From the NCBI GenBank assembly GCA_003973385.1, contig QNYK01000079.1, positions 121,810 to 185,809 on the forward strand: a DNA stretch of 64,000 nt, given 5' to 3'. Positions within the stretch are counted from its first letter, which is position 1, and the number at the start of each line of letters is the position of its first letter. The translations under genes and the position numbers were made by a program. The stretch comes from Bacillota bacterium. GTDB taxonomy: Bacteria > Planctomycetota > UBA8108 > UBA1146. Of this stretch, positions 60,645 through 64,000 are shown piece after piece. The notes beneath the pieces were generated by a model, which had not been told where the DNA came from, ran no database searches, and was given only the letters and a program-made list of their open reading frames with translations.

Positions 60645-62141
60645 ATGAAGCGATCGGCTCCTCAGATCATCACCGTGGCCATCTTGTTGATGATGGTCTA
60701 TCCCGCGCTGGTCGGTAACCGCCATCAGGCGAGTGCCGAACTCGGCTCCACCCCGGCTCCCATGAAGCAGCTGCAAGATGCGAGCAAGAACCTGTTTCTG
60801 GTCTTCTCCATCAACAACATCGGCTACATCGATGTGTGTGGTTGCAAGCGCAAGAAGGTGCGCCAGGGTTCCATCACCCGTCGTGCCGCCTACATCGGCC
60901 AGGCGCGCTATCACCACGAGAACCTGCTGCTGATCGACGGTGGCAACACGCTGTTCGGTCCTGACGATGGCAAGAAGAAGGACTTCGAGAAGAAGCAACT
61001 GCTGTCGAAGGCGAAGCTGATCATCGAGTCCTACAACCGCATGGGTTACGAGGCGATGCTGGTCGGCCACCACGATCTGACGCTGGGACTCTCAGCCTTG
61101 CTGGAGTTCCAGAAGCAGGCCAGCTTTCCATTGCTCTCCGCCAACCTGGTCTACGCCGACGATCGGAAACCGGTGTTTCCCGGCACTGCCATCATCGAAT
61201 CGGGAGGGCTCAAGATCGGTGTGCTCGGTCTGACCATCGACACCATCCCGTCCTACTTCCTCGAGAGGGCCAATCCCGAGCGCCCACTGGCACTGCTCAA
61301 CTCCATCGAGACCGCCAAGAAGCTGGTCCCCCAGCTGCGTGAACAGTGCGACATGGTCGTGCTGCTGTCGGCCAACCACCTCGACACCAACCGTCAGCTC
61401 GCCGCCGAGGTCGATGGCATCGACCTGATGCTCGACCCGATGATCGAACTGGGAAATCACAAGATCTGGATCGATGAGGAGGACAGCCTCGAGACGATCA
61501 ACAACACGCTGCTGGCCCGCACCGACAGCCAGGGTGCGCGCCTCGGCACCCTCGACATCGACTGGATCGAGGGCGGTGGCCCGATGGTGACGCTGTCGGT
61601 CGAGGAGGCGCCCCCCGCCGGCCGATCGACCTACTGGTACGAGCGCGCCTCGATGGAGCCGCACCTGCTGGAAGATCCCGAGATCCTCCAGATGGTCGAT
61701 GCGTTTCGTCGCAACGCCGAGTTCCTCGACATCGAGAAGTTGCCGCCGTTGCACAATAAGGACAAGTACCTGACCGCCACCACCTGCTCGGTGTGTCACG
61801 TCGAGCAAACCGAGTTCTGGCAGAAGACCAAGCACGCGACCGCCTTCGCCAGTCTCGTGGAGACCGGCGATCAGTGGCGCCAGGATTGCATCGCCTGTCA
61901 TGTACTCGGCTACGGCCAGGCGTTCATCGCGCCGGAAGATGCCGAACCGTACAAGAATGTTCAGTGCGAGAACTGCCACGGTCTCAACCCCGATCACCCG
62001 CGTGATCCGGTCAACCACCAGTGGCCATCGGTCAAGGAGACCGCCTGCCTCGTCTGTCACAACAAGAACCAGACCCTCGAGGACTTCGTCTTCATCCGCA
62101 AGCGTCCGCAGGTGGCGTGTCCGCTGATGCCGCGCAACTAG
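60645..62141 (+). CDS. UshA-like / tetraheme cytochrome c protein, cysteine paralog
   Basis: 498 residues, six bases after the selenoprotein and of the same architecture. The signal peptide region (IITVAILLMMVYPALVG) is followed by the NNIGYIDVCGCKRKK motif in which Cys67 replaces Sec, the UshA-like region (LLIDGGNTLFG, GHHDLTLGLSALLEFQ) and four heme sites CSVCH, CIACH, CENCH and CLVCH in the C-terminal third. The CGC motif is a likely redox-active pair. It ends the sigma/anti-sigma/selenoprotein operon. Its activity is unknown; electron transfer or a thiol/selenol-linked reaction in the periplasm is plausible. Confidence 0.85.
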   Translation: MKRSAPQIITVAILLMMVYPALVGNRHQASAELGSTPAPMKQLQDASKNLFLVFSINNIGYIDVCGCKRKKVRQGSITRRAAYIGQARYHHENLLLIDGGNTLFGPDDGKKKDFEKKQLLSKAKLIIESYNRMGYEAMLVGHHDLTLGLSALLEFQKQASFPLLSANLVYADDRKPVFPGTAIIESGGLKIGVLGLTIDTIPSYFLERANPERPLALLNSIETAKKLVPQLREQCDMVVLLSANHLDTNRQLAAEVDGIDLMLDPMIELGNHKIWIDEEDSLETINNTLLARTDSQGARLGTLDIDWIEGGGPMVTLSVEEAPPAGRSTYWYERASMEPHLLEDPEILQMVDAFRRNAEFLDIEKLPPLHNKDKYLTATTCSVCHVEQTEFWQKTKHATAFASLVETGDQWRQDCIACHVLGYGQAFIAPEDAEPYKNVQCENCHGLNPDHPRDPVNHQWPSVKETACLVCHNKNQTLEDFVFIRKRPQVACPLMPRN

Positions 62142-62229
62142 CCGCAACGGCAGGCACACCTTGCTGCCACCCCCGGCAATCCCCCCTGGCAGGCTCCCCT
62201 TGCCTGTTCGGCAACGATGAGACATCATC

Positions 62230-62263
62230 AGGCGTGGCTCCCCATCGGAGTCACGCCTGTTTC
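62230..62263 (+). terminator. terminator-like hairpin after the cytochrome operon
   Basis: A 12-bp stem (62230-62241 with 62247-62258, one G-U pair), five-base loop, followed by GTTTCGC. The T run is short. Confidence 0.6.
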
Positions 62264-62302
62264 GCAGCCAGACCGCCCGATACCCGCAGCTAGGAGTCCT
62301 CG

Positions 62303-63136
62303 ATGTTTCGATCTTTGATCTGTTTCTCTCTCGTCACCGTGCTGATGGGGGCATCGCTGGCCACCGTCGGCTGTGCCAGCGTCGCCGGCGGTAGCGAACG
62401 CTACAAGGAGATGAATGTCCAGGCGCAGTGGGTCGATGGCGTGCCCGAGTTCATCGGCGATCGCCCCGGCGGCGACGACCGCCGCGTCACCATCCAGGTC
62501 AGAAACCCCTCCGGACTCGATCTCAACACCCGCAGGCTGCGTGCCATGCTGGTCGCCAGCATGGAGGAGGAGGGCTGGACCGTCACCAAGGATCCCGCCG
62601 AGGCGCTCTACGACATCACCGCCGTCATCAAGTTCTGGGGCCGTAACGAGAACCTGCCCGACGATTCCTCCTCGATGGGCAAACTGCTCGGCACCGTCGC
62701 CGGCGGCGCCGTCGGCAATAACCAGGCGCGCAACAACAGTCGCAGCACCCGTAGAAATGCCACCATCGCCGGCGCCTTCATCGGGTCCGCCCTCGGCGAC
62801 ATGATCGACCGCAAGACCCGCAGCGAGGCGTGGACGATGATCATCGAGACCCGCATCGATGAAGCGGTCAGTGGAGTGGTCAAGACCGAGTTCGATGATC
62901 GCTCCAAGAAGGGCGCCGTCGCCGGTGCCGTCACCGCCATCGGGTCCGCCGGCATCGTCGCCGGCGCAGAGGGCAACCGCACCCGCCGCAACCAGGTCTA
63001 CGCCGCCGAACGCACCAAGGTGCGCATCAAGAACACGCTGGTGATCACGGCAAGACAGATTCAGTTGACCGAAGCGGATGCGCTGCCCGCCATCGAGGAG
63101 CGCCTCGAAAGAATCATCCCCGAGATCCTGCCGTAA
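62303..63136 (+). CDS. TraT-like lipoprotein
   Basis: 277 residues. The signal ends in lipobox TVGC, so it is a likely lipoprotein. The body follows TraT: DDRRVTIQVRNPSGLDL, AMLVASMEEEGWTVTKDPAE, Gly/Ala-rich hydrophobic stretches (LLGTVAGGAVGNN, AGAFIGSALGDMID) and a C-terminal KNTLVITARQIQLTEADALP. F-plasmid TraT is a surface-exclusion and complement-resistance protein; chromosomal homologues occur without conjugation genes, as here, and their role is open. The ATG has AGGAG upstream. Confidence 0.75.
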   Translation: MFRSLICFSLVTVLMGASLATVGCASVAGGSERYKEMNVQAQWVDGVPEFIGDRPGGDDRRVTIQVRNPSGLDLNTRRLRAMLVASMEEEGWTVTKDPAEALYDITAVIKFWGRNENLPDDSSSMGKLLGTVAGGAVGNNQARNNSRSTRRNATIAGAFIGSALGDMIDRKTRSEAWTMIIETRIDEAVSGVVKTEFDDRSKKGAVAGAVTAIGSAGIVAGAEGNRTRRNQVYAAERTKVRIKNTLVITARQIQLTEADALPAIEERLERIIPEILP

Positions 63137-63160
63137 CACTTCACGAGGAGTAAAAAATCA

Positions 63161-63204
63161 ACAAGCCGACTGCAGGGCACGACAACCCCCGCAGCCGGCT
63201 TGTT
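63161..63204 (+). terminator. possible terminator after the TraT-like gene
   Basis: ACAAGCCG-A-CTGC at 63161-63173 can pair with 63192-63204 with one mismatch across an 18-base loop. There is no T run beyond TGTT. Weak call. Confidence 0.4.
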
Positions 63205-63292
63205 GCATAGATATCCGTGCTACCGACACCCCTCATCATCGTGGATACTGCAGCATCGGCTCTTTTCTTCTACTGATCGATCGAGGAGTGTG

Positions 63293-64000
63293 ATGATGAC
63301 CCGCCGGATGCTCGCTGCCATCTCTGTTCTCGCCCTGGCCACATTGGCCCCCCTGGCCCTCTTTCCAGGCAGTGCCACCGCTCAGAACCCCGATTACATC
63401 CTCTCCCTCACCGATGCCATCGGCCCCCCCAACGGATTGGTCGATGTGCAGGTGCTGTTCGATAACACCGGGAGTGGTGTCGCGGGTTGGAGTTTAGGCG
63501 TGGCCCACGATCCTGCCTTCGCCACTCTCATCGATGTCGTCGATGGAAGCACCACCCTCACCGTCAATAATGGATCCATTCCCGATTTCTATCAGGTCGT
63601 CTATTTCAACCCGGACGTAGGTTTCGCCTTGGGAGTGGTGATCTGCTTCACTGGCTGCGCGGTGCTACCCGGCGGCAGCCTGAACAACGAACTCCACATC
63701 GCCACTTACCAGTTGAATAGCACTGGTACGCCTGGGTCCAGTTCTCAAGTGGAATTCGTCGATACGATCGGCTCACCACCAGTTGAGACCATTATTGTCG
63801 TCAATGGCTCCTCCGTCATTCCCGCCACCGAGGATGGCACCATCTCCATCATCGATTGCAGCAGCACTCCTGCCCCACCCACGAACCTCACCTGCGTCAT
63901 CGACACGACCCCGCCGTGTGAATGTACGGCTCTACTCGAATGGTCAACTCCTTCAGATCATTCCGCCAGCGTTACCGAGATATGGCTAGATGGCCAAGTA
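63293..64000 (+). CDS. exported cohesin-like protein with FN3-like module (3' end beyond window)
   Basis: 236 codons are visible before the right edge. The ATG at 63293 (or 63296) is preceded by GAGGAG. A signal peptide (MLAAISVLALATLAPLALF, cleavage near ATAQN) leads to a cohesin-like beta domain (DYILSLTDAIGPPNGLVDVQ then VAGWSLGVAHDPAFATLIDV), similar to the region in the 1312-3390 protein. At the edge the FN3-like module shared by the other exported proteins begins (PTNLTCVIDTTPPCECTALL). A dockerin-like C-terminus is expected but not visible. Confidence 0.75.
   Translation, partial: MMTRRMLAAISVLALATLAPLALFPGSATAQNPDYILSLTDAIGPPNGLVDVQVLFDNTGSGVAGWSLGVAHDPAFATLIDVVDGSTTLTVNNGSIPDFYQVVYFNPDVGFALGVVICFTGCAVLPGGSLNNELHIATYQLNSTGTPGSSSQVEFVDTIGSPPVETIIVVNGSSVIPATEDGTISIIDCSSTPAPPTNLTCVIDTTPPCECTALLEWSTPSDHSASVTEIWLDGQV

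Overview
The window looks like a chromosomal segment of a diderm, Planctomycetota-like bacterium. This is an inference. It rests on several large exported proteins that end in a dockerin-like pair of calcium loops, on lipopolysaccharide-type sugar transfer genes, a secretin and lipoproteins (so there is an outer membrane), and on the mix of housekeeping and lineage-specific gene families. Most genes have clear Shine-Dalgarno sites, many genes overlap by 1-4 bases, and several strong hairpin terminators separate units. No insertion sequence, phage, CRISPR array or rRNA gene was seen.

Layout. 1-11.4 kb: a PaaZ-type aldehyde dehydrogenase cut by the left edge, three large exported dockerin-like proteins on the minus strand, and ispG. 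11.8-16.5 kb: initiator tRNA-Met, then a minus-strand operon running YdjY-like protein, exported terpene-cyclase-fold protein, DUF1015 protein, class V aminotransferase. 16.8-25.9 kb: a coiled-coil protein plus a MamK-like actin on the plus strand; opposite them a minus-strand run gluQ, exported CHAT protease, secretin, HEAT lipoprotein. 26-31 kb: a micro-ORF with an unusually long match to the 16S rRNA 3' end, prfB-glyA, trpS, a DUF502 membrane protein and tRNA-Pro. 31-35 kb: an overlapping operon of an LPS-kinase-like protein, mqnA and two glycosyltransferases. 35-46 kb: a four-helix membrane protein, a 2315-residue exported protein with about 21 tandem FN3-like modules, a sigma-region-4-like regulator and another exported propeller protein. 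46-57.7 kb: housekeeping and repair genes (esterase, M3 peptidase, two cyclophilins, YqgE, MrfB-MrfA, an amidase lipoprotein, a BFD-like ferredoxin, threonine aldolase). 57.9-62.1 kb: a tight operon of ECF sigma factor, anti-sigma factor, a selenocysteine-containing tetraheme protein and its cysteine paralog. 62.3-64 kb: a TraT-like lipoprotein and a further exported protein cut by the right edge.

The most interesting system is at 57.9-62.1 kb. An in-frame UGA falls exactly where the neighbouring paralog has Cys in a CGC motif, and a hairpin fitting a bacterial SECIS lies just downstream. The anti-sigma factor of the same operon carries, on the far side of its membrane segment, the dockerin-like calcium domain otherwise found at the ends of the exported proteins. 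Other notable items are the MamK-like filament pair, the CHAT-secretin-HEAT cluster, a gene that seems to start at ATC or ATT, and dimeric higher-order repeats in two giant exported proteins.
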